Origin: Thioploca sp.
GTDB lineage: Bacteria; Pseudomonadota; Gammaproteobacteria; Beggiatoales; Beggiatoaceae
NCBI GenBank assembly: GCA_030627125.1
Contig: DAOUSR010000008.1
Coordinates: 1-40,618, forward strand
DNA: 40,618 bases
Direction of reading: 5' to 3'
Position numbers and translations under genes: made by a program. Of this stretch, positions 8,485 to 17,313 are shown piece after piece. Position 1 is the stretch's first letter; each line of letters opens with the position of its first letter. A model generated the notes under the pieces. That model was given only the letters and a program-made list of their open reading frames with translations, made no database searches and was not told the origin of the DNA.

Positions 8485-10410
8485 ATGTCGACTATATTAT
8501 TTCATGAAGAAGAAAAAATATTAACAAAATCCAATAACACAATAAAACAATGTGAAGAAAATAAAATTCTACTTGACGATTTTGAACAATTAGCTAAAGA
8601 TTATAAAAAACTATTAAAACAAACTAAATTTTTGGTCAAGATGAGTGATAAACAACAAAGTCAATTGACCACAATGACAGAAAAATTACAATCTAGCAAT
8701 ATTAAATTACAAAATGAGGCAGAACATGCGATACGGGCTAATGAAGAGAAATTAGCTCAGTTTTTAGATGCAGTATCAATTGGAGTTTTTGTACTAGATG
8801 CTGATGGACATTTTTATTATGCCAATCAAAAAGCTAGAGAAATTCTTGGTGATGAAATTTTTATGACCAAAGGTTTGCCAGAGATTTATCGAGCTTATAT
8901 TGCCGATTCTAATACAATATATCCAAATCAATCTCAACCCATTATACAGGCATTGCAAGGTAAATTTACCACGGTTGATAATATGGAGATTCATAAAGGT
9001 AAAAAAATAATTCCAATTGAAGTTTGGGGGACTCCTATTTTTAATGAATGTGAACAGTTAATTTATGCCATGACAGCTTTTCAAAATATTACTGAACGTA
9101 AAGAATCTGAAAAAGAGAGAATTAATTTTATTGAGGAACTTGCGTCACTTAACCGAGCTTACGAAAGATTTGTACCGCGCCAATTTTTAAGCTTATTAGA
9201 GAAAAAAAGTATCGTTGATATTAATCTTGGTGAACATGTTGAAAAAGAGATGACAATTTTATTTGCCGATATTCGTGATTTTACTTCCCTATCAGAAAAA
9301 TTAACTCCCCAAGAAAATTTTAATTTTATAAATTCTTATCTAAGTCAGATGGACGAAGTTATTCATAAAAATAATGGTTTTATCGATAAATATATTGGAG
9401 ATGCAATTATGGCGTTATTTAATAATGCGGATGATGCTGTGCGTGGAGCTATCTCTATGTTAAATCGATTAGTTGATTATAATAATGAACGAGTTAGTGC
9501 CGGATATGAAGCAATTAAAATTGGGATAGGGTTAAATACTGGGGCATTAATGATAGGCATAGTAGGTGGTAGAAATCGGATGGATGGCACGGTAATCTCT
9601 GATGCAGTTAATTTAGCATCTAGGGTTGAAGGTTTAACTAAGGTTTATGGCACACCAATATTAATTACTGAGCATACTTATGAAAAATTGGCCGATCCTA
9701 ACAAATATCTTATGCGGATAATAGATGCAACTAGAGTGCAAGGAAAATCTGAGGAAATTACAGTTTATGAAGTATTTGATGCTGATTCTCCTGCAAGTAT
9801 AGCTTTAAAAAATTCTACTATTGAAGATTTTGAACCTGGATTTGTATTATATAATTCAGATGAAGTTAATGATGCTAAAGCATTGTTTGAAAAAGTTTTA
9901 ATGGTAAATCCGCAGGATAAAGCAGCTCAAGTTCATTTGGAAAATTGTGAGAGAGTACTAAGTACAAAAATGCCAGAAAATCTTACTATTTTAATTGTGG
10001 ATGATATATCTGAAAATATAAAAGTATTATCCAGATTTTTGACTGGCAAACAATTTAAAGTATTAATAGCTAAAAATGGTAAAGATGCTCTTAAAACCGT
10101 AGAATTAATTAAACCACATTTAATTTTATTAGATATAATGATGCCAAAAATGAGTGGTTTTGAGGTTTGTGAACATTTAAAATCTAACCCCAAAACAATA
10201 AATATTCCTATAATTTTTATGACTGCATTGTCAGATGCTGAAGATAAAATTAAGGGTTTTGGATTAGGAGCGGTTGATTATATTACTAAACCATTCCAAA
10301 AAGAAGAAGTTTTAGTACGCATAAAAACTCATTTACATCTAAGTCATTTGCAACAAAAAGCTCAGTGGTACATTAAGAAAGCTAATGAATGTCAATATAT
10401 TAAAAGATAA
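8485..10410 (+). CDS. PAS - class III adenylate cyclase - receiver-domain protein
   Basis: A soluble 641-residue signalling protein. A coiled coil (about 10-85) leads to a PAS domain (about 85-205, ending in the usual ITERKESE linker). A class III cyclase follows at about 255-425 with metal aspartates D262 and D306, K302 and T369 of the adenylate-specific pair, and N376/R380. A short helical repeat region (445-490) comes next, then a complete response-regulator receiver at about 500-620 with acidic pair D506/D507, phosphoacceptor D550, T580 and K602. The receiver sits at the C-terminus, behind the output domain, which is unusual; in most receiver-cyclases it is N-terminal. AAGGAT 11 bases before the ATG is a plausible ribosome-binding site. 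It most likely makes cAMP under control of a PAS ligand and phosphorylation by an unlinked histidine kinase. No kinase is encoded nearby. Confidence 0.87.
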   Translation: MSTILFHEEEKILTKSNNTIKQCEENKILLDDFEQLAKDYKKLLKQTKFLVKMSDKQQSQLTTMTEKLQSSNIKLQNEAEHAIRANEEKLAQFLDAVSIGVFVLDADGHFYYANQKAREILGDEIFMTKGLPEIYRAYIADSNTIYPNQSQPIIQALQGKFTTVDNMEIHKGKKIIPIEVWGTPIFNECEQLIYAMTAFQNITERKESEKERINFIEELASLNRAYERFVPRQFLSLLEKKSIVDINLGEHVEKEMTILFADIRDFTSLSEKLTPQENFNFINSYLSQMDEVIHKNNGFIDKYIGDAIMALFNNADDAVRGAISMLNRLVDYNNERVSAGYEAIKIGIGLNTGALMIGIVGGRNRMDGTVISDAVNLASRVEGLTKVYGTPILITEHTYEKLADPNKYLMRIIDATRVQGKSEEITVYEVFDADSPASIALKNSTIEDFEPGFVLYNSDEVNDAKALFEKVLMVNPQDKAAQVHLENCERVLSTKMPENLTILIVDDISENIKVLSRFLTGKQFKVLIAKNGKDALKTVELIKPHLILLDIMMPKMSGFEVCEHLKSNPKTINIPIIFMTALSDAEDKIKGFGLGAVDYITKPFQKEEVLVRIKTHLHLSHLQQKAQWYIKKANECQYIKR

Positions 10411-10512
10411 TTATTGTCCAAATACTATTTAATAAACTATTGAATAGCTTATATAATTATATACAAAAAACTCAAAGTTTATATGATTTTATCAAAGAAT
10501 TAGGAACAACCT

Positions 10513-11583
10513 ATGTTTATTTGGTTTAAAAAAATTAAATCTAATATGTTAATAAATAATATTCTTCATAAAAATTTCAGCTATTCATTATTATATCTAG
10601 CAATTATTTTTATTTTGCATATAATAGCAATGATTAGATTGGAAGAGTTACCGCTTGGTGATGCTATTTGGGTTACTTTTACTACTATAACCACAGTCGG
10701 ATATGGTGATATTACAATTTCTTCTTTATCTGGAAGACTTGCAACAATAATACTATTATATTTAGGCGGTATTTTTGTGTTAGCAAAAACGGCTGGAGAT
10801 TATTTTGATTATCGAATTATTAAAAATAATAAACAACTTAAAGGAACATGGCGGTGGAACATGAATAATCATATTGTTATAATTTCAGACAATGAAGATA
10901 ATATACCGATTTTGTATTATGAAAGACTGGTGACTGAATTTCAAAATACTGATAAATATAAAGATAATTACATTCAATTACTTACTCAAGATTTTCAAAA
11001 CGGATTACCAGAATCTTTACAAGAGCTTAATGTAACGCATTACTATGGTAAAGGTAATAGAACTGAAGATTTAAAAGCAGTTAATATTGATGTTGCAATT
11101 ATAGTTATGATAATGGCTTGTAAGCATCATGACCAGTTATCTGATGGTAATACTTTTGATGTTTTGCATCGAGTTAGAGATCTAAATAAAAAATCTACTA
11201 TAATAGTAGAATGTGTTGATGATGTTAACAGAGAACGCTTACAACAAGCTGGTGCAGATATTACTTTAAGACCAGTACGGGCTTATCCAGAAATGATGGT
11301 TAGTGCTTTACGAGCCCCTGGTTCTGAAAAAATTATTGAACAAATGTTTAATAATCATAATAATAAATATCATCGAATAGAGGTAGCTATCAATAATAAG
11401 GAATGGTCTGAAATTGTATATAATTTAGTAAAAGCCAATATTGGTATAGCTGTGGGTTATATTTCACCTGAAAATGAAGTATATTGTAATCCTAAAGGTG
11501 AAGCAAAAATTGATGCTCAAGCTCTAATCATAATGACAAAACATCTTCCTAGTACCCAAATGATTGAAACAATTTTAAATTAG
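10513..11583 (+). CDS. Two-TM potassium channel with RCK-like domain
   Basis: The 356-residue protein has the plan of MthK-type channels: helix 1 (about 24-42), a pore loop with the K+ selectivity filter T-V-G-Y-G-D (61-66), helix 2 (about 74-95), then a cytosolic domain of about 250 residues resembling RCK/TrkA-N. The RCK part keeps strand-helix alternation and the ADITLRPVRAYPEMM region, but the usual glycine-rich GxGxxG nucleotide loop is replaced by IVIISDNEDN. It therefore may not bind NAD(H) and may answer to another ligand. It follows the two cyclase genes on the same strand by about 100 bases, so joint transcription is possible. AGGAA sits just before the ATG at a suitable distance. 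K+ selectivity is well supported; the gating ligand is unknown, and no cyclic-nucleotide domain is seen in it. Confidence 0.85.
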   Translation: MFIWFKKIKSNMLINNILHKNFSYSLLYLAIIFILHIIAMIRLEELPLGDAIWVTFTTITTVGYGDITISSLSGRLATIILLYLGGIFVLAKTAGDYFDYRIIKNNKQLKGTWRWNMNNHIVIISDNEDNIPILYYERLVTEFQNTDKYKDNYIQLLTQDFQNGLPESLQELNVTHYYGKGNRTEDLKAVNIDVAIIVMIMACKHHDQLSDGNTFDVLHRVRDLNKKSTIIVECVDDVNRERLQQAGADITLRPVRAYPEMMVSALRAPGSEKIIEQMFNNHNNKYHRIEVAINNKEWSEIVYNLVKANIGIAVGYISPENEVYCNPKGEAKIDAQALIIMTKHLPSTQMIETILN

Positions 11584-11625
11584 TTGAAACATGCTACTTT
11601 ACATGACTATTAATAAATTATAAAA

Positions 11626-13599
11626 ATGTTGAGACAACATATTTTTGAAGTTATATCATTTTTTTGTGGTGTTAGCTTTTTAGTGACTGCTCTTCTATCA
11701 TTTGATTATATACATGAAAAAAATAAAAAAATTCTATCTGAAAGAAACCATGCCCAGCAAGAAACTATAGAAGCAGCTGACGAAATAGATACTGTTTTAA
11801 CTACGTTGTCTTCTGTCGCACATAATATTGCAAACGAAATAAGTTCAAGTAAATTACGCAAAGAAAATATTCAACAACGGTTAAAAACCGCACTAAAAAT
11901 GACCCCTAATATGTTTGGGATTGGAGTAGTTTTTGCTCCTTATATAAATGATCCACAAAAACGTAAACTGTCACCGTACTATGTAAATAGAAACGGTAAG
12001 TGGGAACCTAAACAAGATTTAGTGCAAGTATTTACTGTGCCGATTACTTATTTCGATATTGCTAAACAGGTAAAAATTTCTATTGGAGTAGTCTTTGTCG
12101 ATTATTTATTAAATAATGTAAGAGCTTTAATGACTTCCATGGAACTTGGTAGAACAGGTTATGGGTTTATTCTATCGGAAAAAGGAGTTTTTATTGCTCA
12201 TCCAATTGAAGAATATATCCAAAATAATGAAACTGTATTTAACTTAGCTGATTCACACCATGACAATATTCTACGTCGATTAGCAGAAAAAGCTATTGAC
12301 GGTGCAAGTGGTACAGTTGATTATATAGACCCAGAAACTGGTCAATCAGCTTGGATATTTTATCAATTTGTACCTTCTACTAATTGGTCAATTGGAGTAG
12401 TATTTTTTAAGGATGTTTTAGAAACGAGTTATTTACGTAAAAAATTAATTTGGATTTGTATTGCTATAGTTGTGTTTCTCTGTTTATTAACAGCCCTTAT
12501 TTCCAGAGTTGACCGCGGTGACCGAAGAAGTTTTTGGGAATATATAGTTGCTTTCAGCTTAATCGTTATGGGAGGTATAGGTTTTTTATGGTATTTAGCT
12601 CAAACCGCTCCTTTCCATGATGATGTTGATAGTACTACAGTTGTAGATAAGGTTGGTTTAGAAAGATTTTTAACTGCTCAGACTAAGCAAATGTCATCCA
12701 AAAAACCAATTTATTACGTGCCTACTGGAATTTTTATCGAATCATTGAAATTTTCTGGGGTAAATAATATTGCTCTGTCTGGTTATGTATGGCAAAAATA
12801 TAGTAGTGATATTCCCACAACAATAACTCGTGGCTTTGCTTTGCCTCAAGCTGCTTATAATGATATAAAAAAATCTTACCATACAAAAGACAGTGATATT
12901 GAAGTTATTGGTTGGCATTTTCAAATCACCATGCGGCACGAATTTTATTATGCAAAATATCCTTTCGACAAAAGGCATATAGGCATTCGCATAGTTCATA
13001 GTGATTTTGATAAAAACATAATTTTAGTACCAGATTTAGAAGCTTATGGAGTTATGAACCCAGCGGCTAAACCAGGAGTTAAACGAGAGTTAGTGGTGTC
13101 TGGTTGGGCCGTATTTAAAAGTTTTTTCAATTACCGGGTTAGTTACGAAAATACTAATTTTGGCATCAGTGAGTATGCTGGATTAGGCGATATTAATTTT
13201 CCCTATTTATATATTAATGTATTATTAAAAAGAGAATTTATCGGCCAGTTTATTAGTAGCGTTTTACCGCTTATAATTATCAGTACTATATTATTTGCGC
13301 TCCAAATGTGGTTAGGCAAAACTACGACATTTGTGCGATCGTTAATTGGTCTATTTTTTGGTATCCTGCTTGCACATATTAGATTGCGTGGAACTATTAA
13401 AACTCCAGAAATTATTTATCTAGAATTTTTCTATTTAATAATTTATTGTAGTTTTTTGATTACCACCTTTAGTTTTTTTCTGTTTAGATATAAAGTAACT
13501 ATTGGCTATTACCGAGATGGATTAATACCTAAACTATTGTTTTGGCCAATAATTTTAGTAAGTTCATTTGTGATTACAATAATTGTGTTTTATGATTGA
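11626..13599 (+). CDS. Cache-domain sensor fused to a pentameric ligand-gated-type ion channel
   Basis: A 657-residue membrane protein in two halves. The first is a helix (about 10-28), a periplasmic double-Cache sensor (about 40-265; GRTGYGFILSEKGVFIAHP is typical) and a helix (273-293). The second begins with another helix (304-325). It continues with a beta-rich extracellular domain (about 340-530) that includes YPFDKRHIGIRI near 445, matching the conserved YPFDxQ region of Cys-loop-type channels. It ends with four helices (about 540-562, 565-588, 598-620, 633-655), spaced as in M1-M4 of pentameric ligand-gated channels, with an IRLR basic end after M2. No cysteine loop is seen, as in other prokaryotic members (GLIC, ELIC, DeCLIC). 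I infer a channel opened by a small molecule bound to Cache. The pore assignment needs a structural check; the Cache half is firm. The next gene overlaps its end. Confidence 0.72.
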   Translation: MLRQHIFEVISFFCGVSFLVTALLSFDYIHEKNKKILSERNHAQQETIEAADEIDTVLTTLSSVAHNIANEISSSKLRKENIQQRLKTALKMTPNMFGIGVVFAPYINDPQKRKLSPYYVNRNGKWEPKQDLVQVFTVPITYFDIAKQVKISIGVVFVDYLLNNVRALMTSMELGRTGYGFILSEKGVFIAHPIEEYIQNNETVFNLADSHHDNILRRLAEKAIDGASGTVDYIDPETGQSAWIFYQFVPSTNWSIGVVFFKDVLETSYLRKKLIWICIAIVVFLCLLTALISRVDRGDRRSFWEYIVAFSLIVMGGIGFLWYLAQTAPFHDDVDSTTVVDKVGLERFLTAQTKQMSSKKPIYYVPTGIFIESLKFSGVNNIALSGYVWQKYSSDIPTTITRGFALPQAAYNDIKKSYHTKDSDIEVIGWHFQITMRHEFYYAKYPFDKRHIGIRIVHSDFDKNIILVPDLEAYGVMNPAAKPGVKRELVVSGWAVFKSFFNYRVSYENTNFGISEYAGLGDINFPYLYINVLLKREFIGQFISSVLPLIIISTILFALQMWLGKTTTFVRSLIGLFFGILLAHIRLRGTIKTPEIIYLEFFYLIIYCSFLITTFSFFLFRYKVTIGYYRDGLIPKLLFWPIILVSSFVITIIVFYD

Positions 13600-14941
13600 T
13601 AAAATATTACTTATAATAATATTAGTTACCAACTTAATGCCTTCGGTAGGAACGGCAATGAAAGTCGGCATTACTGACGAAATTAAATCCATATCGGTAA
13701 TGCATAATGGCAAACCAATGATTATTCAGCGTAATCAAGACCTAAATAATGTAATTAATCCTGCATTTGCCAAAACTTCACAAGCCTGTCCACCTTTTTG
13801 TATTAAGCCGATAACTATAGCAAAAGATGTTGAAACTATTATTGAATTAGATATTCTTGCTTATCTACAAGATGAAAATAGTGTTGTTATAGATTCTCGT
13901 ACTATTGCTTGGGTAGCTAAAGGTTCAATTCCGGGGGCAATAAATTTACCTTGGGACATTTTTGACAATACCGAATCTGATGTATTTAAAAAATTATTAG
14001 AGGAACATTTTGCTGTAACCATTAATGAAGGTAAATATTACTTTAATACCGCTAAGACTTTAGTGTTGTTTTGTAACGGCCCTTGGTGTAATCAGTCTAC
14101 TACTAGTATTAAAACTCTATTAAATCTTGGTTATCCAGCGGAAAAATTAAAATGGTATCGTGGTGGTATGCAATCATGGGAATCATTAGGATTTATTACA
14201 GTTACTGATGTATTAATACCACAAATTAATTTAGATACTAACATTACTGATTTAACAACTTCACCACTGGAACAAACTACTTTAAATATTTGGTATAATT
14301 GGCTAAAAAAAATTTGTTCAATATGGAAAAATAGTAATAGTGCAGTTCAAATAACTCCCGATATTAAATCAATACGGGTAAAATATAATGATAGGGAAAT
14401 TTTGATCCAACGGAATCAGGATCAAAATAATACTATTAACCCAGAATTTGCTAAAACTTCCCGCCCATGTCCACCATCTTGTCTACAATCAACTTATTTA
14501 TTAGAGGAAGTTGAAATTATTGCTGAATTAGAGGTATTAAATTATTTGGAACAAGTATCTGCTGGAGATAATTCTATTTTAGTAATTGATTCTAGGGAAA
14601 TAGATTGGGTGGTAAAGGGTTCAATTCCCGGTGCAGTAAATATTCCATGGGATATTCTTAGTGGTAAGAAATCCAGCCCGCCAATTGTTAGAAAGCTATT
14701 AGAGGAACAAATTGGAGTAAAAATAGATTATGAGCAGAAATTTTCTTTTGAAAATGCTAAAACTTTAGTTATATTTTGCAATGGGCCTTGGTGTAACAAA
14801 TCGCATGATAATATTGTAACTTTATTGAAACTTGGTTATCCAGCGGACAAATTAAAGTGGTATCGAGATGGTATGCAAGCTTGGGAATCATTTGGGTTAA
14901 CCACGGTTAAAGATATTCCTATGCCTTGGTTTGGATTATAG
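13592..14941 (+). CDS. Periplasmic double-rhodanese protein
   Basis: A 449-residue secreted protein with a signal peptide and two homologous halves, evidently an internal duplication. Each half has a short module (I-Q-R-N-Q-D, I-N-P-x-F-A-K-T-S, then C-P-P-x-C) followed by a rhodanese-type sulfurtransferase domain with IDSR, KGSIPGA(I/V)N and the active-site loop FCNGPWCN. The catalytic cysteines are about residues 161 and 396, each followed by a second cysteine five residues later. The domain would transfer sulfane sulfur or act as a thiol/persulfide carrier, fitting sulfur metabolism. I prefer ATG 13592 to the in-frame TTG at 13583, because the signal peptide begins MIDKILLIIIL. That start overlaps the end of the Cache/channel gene by 8 bases, so the two are probably translationally coupled. 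The partner of the C-P-P-x-C module is unknown. Confidence 0.85.
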   Translation: MIDKILLIIILVTNLMPSVGTAMKVGITDEIKSISVMHNGKPMIIQRNQDLNNVINPAFAKTSQACPPFCIKPITIAKDVETIIELDILAYLQDENSVVIDSRTIAWVAKGSIPGAINLPWDIFDNTESDVFKKLLEEHFAVTINEGKYYFNTAKTLVLFCNGPWCNQSTTSIKTLLNLGYPAEKLKWYRGGMQSWESLGFITVTDVLIPQINLDTNITDLTTSPLEQTTLNIWYNWLKKICSIWKNSNSAVQITPDIKSIRVKYNDREILIQRNQDQNNTINPEFAKTSRPCPPSCLQSTYLLEEVEIIAELEVLNYLEQVSAGDNSILVIDSREIDWVVKGSIPGAVNIPWDILSGKKSSPPIVRKLLEEQIGVKIDYEQKFSFENAKTLVIFCNGPWCNKSHDNIVTLLKLGYPADKLKWYRDGMQAWESFGLTTVKDIPMPWFGL

Positions 14942-14942
14942 C

Positions 14943-14960
14943 AATGCTTAATTCTTAATG
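14943..14960 (+). repeat. Short dispersed repeat AATGCTTAATTCTTAATG, copy 2
   Basis: It is identical to the 18 bases at 1495-1512, and again lies directly behind a stop codon. Confidence 0.5.
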
Positions 14961-14970
14961 AAATTGGTTA

Positions 14971-15033
14971 GGGCAACCATAAAGGATTGCCCCTACATAT
15001 ATGATTTGTAGGGGCAATCCCTTGTGGTTACCC
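14971..15033. repeat. Palindromic repeat behind the rhodanese gene
   Basis: The 27-base arms 14971-14997 and 15007-15033 are reverse complements apart from three positions, with a 9-base loop. The core is GTAGGGGCAATCC. It belongs to the same style as the 8294-8429 repeat and is well placed to end transcription of the channel-rhodanese unit. Confidence 0.65.
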
Positions 15034-15401
15034 TTAACTTAATGGTATTGACGCTGGTGCATGGGAACCAGAAAAATTATGGAGTATTTTTAAGATAAAT
15101 ACTTTAAATACAAAGCATTATATTATTAATTTTTATTAAAGGTCATTATCAACTCAGAAAAACTTGTTTCCACAAAATGTGTTTTTTCTTGTCAAACTAT
15201 TTTCATTTAACTATTTAGCTTGACAAGTAACAGAGTATCTACATGGCTTACCCAGGATTTTTATAATTTTTTTTCAAAGGTAATATGGCATCTCCTATTC
15301 CAATCCAGAAACTAGTCTGGTTAATAATGATTGTAGCAAGAATGCCAAAATGAAAAAAGAAAATACCGATAAAATTGATTGGTAAAGGTATAAGACTAAG
15401 G
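15034..15401. other. Gene-poor region left of the insertion element
   Basis: No intact gene is seen. On the plus strand near 15046-15095 a short open stretch reads DAGAWEPEKLWSIFK, which looks like a coding remnant. On the minus strand 15248-15401 is open and very hydrophobic (LIPLPINFIGIFFFHFGILA, stop at 15248). It could be the C-terminal remnant of a membrane-protein gene cut by the insertion element, or a chance AT-rich frame. An imperfect stem of about 9 bases, TAGCTTGACAAG/CTTGTCAAA, lies near 15189-15230. Confidence 0.3.
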
Positions 15402-15423
15402 TAGTTCCTACAAACCAATGCAG
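15402..15423 (+). repeat. Left terminal inverted repeat of the IS1-like element
   Basis: It is the reverse complement of 16502-16523 with 21 of 22 positions matching. The outer end is TAGTTCC and the inner end CAATGCAG. Confidence 0.8.
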
Positions 15424-15480
15424 GTATGTTATCATAGTATTTTATACTGATATAAACAGCTAATAAAAGTGTGGTAACAT

Positions 15481-16490
15481 ATGTGCGAAAAAATTAATAC
15501 AAAAATACAAATTTTATGTCCAGATAAAAAATGTTCTTATTACCAAAACCCAACAAATAAAATTACTAAAGATGGTGTTTATACAACAAAATCTGACTCT
15601 AACCTCCGACAAATGTTGAAATGTCATGGTGGTAATCATCGTTTTTCAGAAACCAGATATTCAGATTTATTTGGAAAGCAAGGTAGTTTCTATGAGTATG
15701 AAATGGTTGCAAAAATGTGTTCCTGTGGTTTATCTTTACAGCAAATTGCCTATATTATAGGACGTGATGTAAGAACTATTGAACAATGGGCTGAAGCTAT
15801 TGGCAAGTAAGGAATTTCATGTGTTTCTTTGCATAACAATTAGACTAAATTTACTATTCGTGCAAATGGATGAATTATGGTCATATTTAAAGGGTACATC
15901 AATTATGGGTATTTGCTGCCCTTGATGCACCGATTTTGGATTAATTTTGAAGTGGGTTCTCGTACTAATAATACAGCAAATCGTTTGGTTCAAACGTTGA
16001 AGCTCTTTGGTAACTGGACTGAAGGTAAAATACTGAAAATCACAACAGATAAACTTGCTGCCTATAAGAATGCTCTTTTCAAACAGTTTACAGATATACC
16101 ATATAAGTACTTGCAAATTGTCAAAAAACGCTTTAAACGTAAATTAGTTACTGTCAAGCTTTGTTAAAGGTGATGAGAAAGATTTTCCACCGGGTACTCA
16201 AAATACTTCGTTTATAGAACGTTTCAATCTTACATTGAGACAACATGTTTCTTATTTGACAAGGAAAACGCTTGGCTATTGTAAAAAGAAAACTAGTTTT
16301 AATCGTATCTTATGGATTAACTTGTATAATTACAATTATATTCAATTTCATAAAAGTTTAAGAGTTAAAATATCTCCTCCAAAAGAATTCACAAAATGTT
16401 ACCAACATTATACCCCTGCTATGAAAATGGGTTTAACTCATAAACCACTTAATTGGAGTGCTAACTGTTCCTATACCTGTAAGTTATTGA
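15481..16490 (+). pseudogene. IS1-like transposase, disrupted
   Basis: The first frame (15481-15810, 109 codons) encodes a zinc-ribbon N-terminus with cysteine pairs (ILCPDKKCSYYQNP) and a helix-turn-helix (LSLQQIAYIIGRDVRTIEQW). After a shift another frame carries the first catalytic aspartate (VQMDELWSYLKG, near 15864). A further shift gives GSRTNNTANRLVQTLKLF and ITTDKLAAYKNA with the second aspartate. The last shift, near 16160, gives NTSFIERFNLTLRQHVSY with the catalytic glutamate. The pieces are collinear with a single IS1-family transposase, so at least three frame changes or small losses have inactivated it. Confidence 0.85.
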
Positions 16491-16501
16491 TTTTACATAA
16501 A

Positions 16502-16523
16502 CTGCATTGGTTTGTAGGGACTA
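16502..16523 (-). repeat. Right terminal inverted repeat of the IS1-like element
   Basis: This is the partner of 15402-15423. It directly abuts, and supplies the stop codon for, the truncated minus-strand gene at 16521-16694. Confidence 0.8.
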
Positions 16524-16694
16524 TCCATCTTGACAATAAGCTAATACTTCATAGTCAAAAATTCTTTTTAGGGAATCATTTTTTTTGTGTAAACCACATT
16601 TTTTCATCAATTCATTGCGGTAAATAGTTGGGTATTTAGCATTATAGGCTAGTGACCAATCTTGTTTTTTAGCAAAACTTGGTGTTTGTTTCAT
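16521..16694 (-). pseudogene. Small gene truncated by the insertion element
   Basis: On the minus strand an ATG at 16694 is preceded, 10 bases away, by AAGGAT. It opens a 57-codon frame starting MKQTPSFAKKQDW and ending FDYEVLAYCQDG. The TAG stop (16521-16523) is formed by the terminal repeat of the IS, so the frame runs exactly to the insertion point. I infer a soluble protein that was longer before insertion. I do not recognise the family. The hydrophobic minus-strand frame on the other side of the IS (15248-15401) may or may not be its remainder. Confidence 0.45.
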
Positions 16695-17313
16695 TTATAT
16701 GTTTATCCTTGTTAATTTTAGATCTGATATTTTAATAAGCGATGTAATTATCTTCTGTACGATTAAAAAAATGTAGGGTAGACGCTGGACTGGATATTCT
16801 GAGTGTAACCCGTGCGATAGCGACTTGGAGAAGCGTAGGTAAGGGTAAAACGTTTCATCATGATAAAATAACATACTAATCCTAAATAATTTTTTATGTC
16901 AAGCCAAAGATTTTAAAATGCAAGAATTAACATTGCCAATATACAAACCCTAAAATATGAATTAAGAGCTATCATTTTAAAAATCATGCAATTAAAATTG
17001 TAATTTTAGAGATTTTTAATAGATAAATTTATAACTGATTGTTTTTAAAAGATACATAATTTTAGCTCTTAATTCACATTAAAAACAATCACAACATATG
17101 ACAAATATCCCTAAATACTCCATAATTTTGATGGGCAATACGTTACCCACCATACCTGATTGTTTAATATAATAATTATCAAGTATTTAGGCCGGAACAA
17201 TCTAAGCTCAATCCCAAGTTGTAAGCACAAAAAAATAATTTGTATTATTAATGCTTTGGCTCTATAGTAAATGTTAAAATTATCTTCATCTATTTAATGA
17301 AACAGAAATCACA
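16695..17313. other. Non-coding stretch with repeats
   Basis: No gene is seen in about 620 bases. An 80-base island (about 16772-16852) starting GTAGGGTAGACGCTGG is clearly richer in GC than its surroundings and looks like a degenerate dispersed repeat. A perfect-but-one inverted repeat has arms ATGAATTAAGAGCT (16957-16970) and AGCTCTTAATTCAC (17064-17077). A short ATGGGCAATACGTTACCCACC palindrome-like unit lies near 17131-17151. The promoter of the PKD-protein gene should lie in the last 100 bases, but I cannot name it. Confidence 0.4.

Larger units (their letters stand above)
15402..16523 (+). mobile_element. Decayed IS1-like insertion sequence
   Basis: The element is about 1.12 kb, bounded by 22-base terminal inverted repeats at 15402-15423 and 16502-16523 that differ at one position (core CCTACAAACCAATGCAG on the left). 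Between them lies a transposase of the IS1-related type with a zinc-ribbon N-terminus and DDE residues, broken by several frame changes. Flanking 8-9 base direct repeats are not evident (GACTAAGG on the left, TCCATCTT on the right), so the target duplication has decayed or one flank was rearranged. The element is old and should be immobile unless helped in trans. Confidence 0.8.

Noticed and set aside
15248-15401. Hydrophobic minus-strand frame as the other half of the gene cut by the IS
   Set aside because: The frame is rich in F/I/L as expected by chance in AT-rich DNA, and the truncated N-terminal fragment looks soluble. The link could not be shown.
15817-16116. 99-codon minus-strand frame in the insertion element
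   Set aside because: The plus strand of the same bases encodes conserved transposase motifs (GSRTNNTANRLVQ, TTDKLAAYK), so the minus frame is a shadow.
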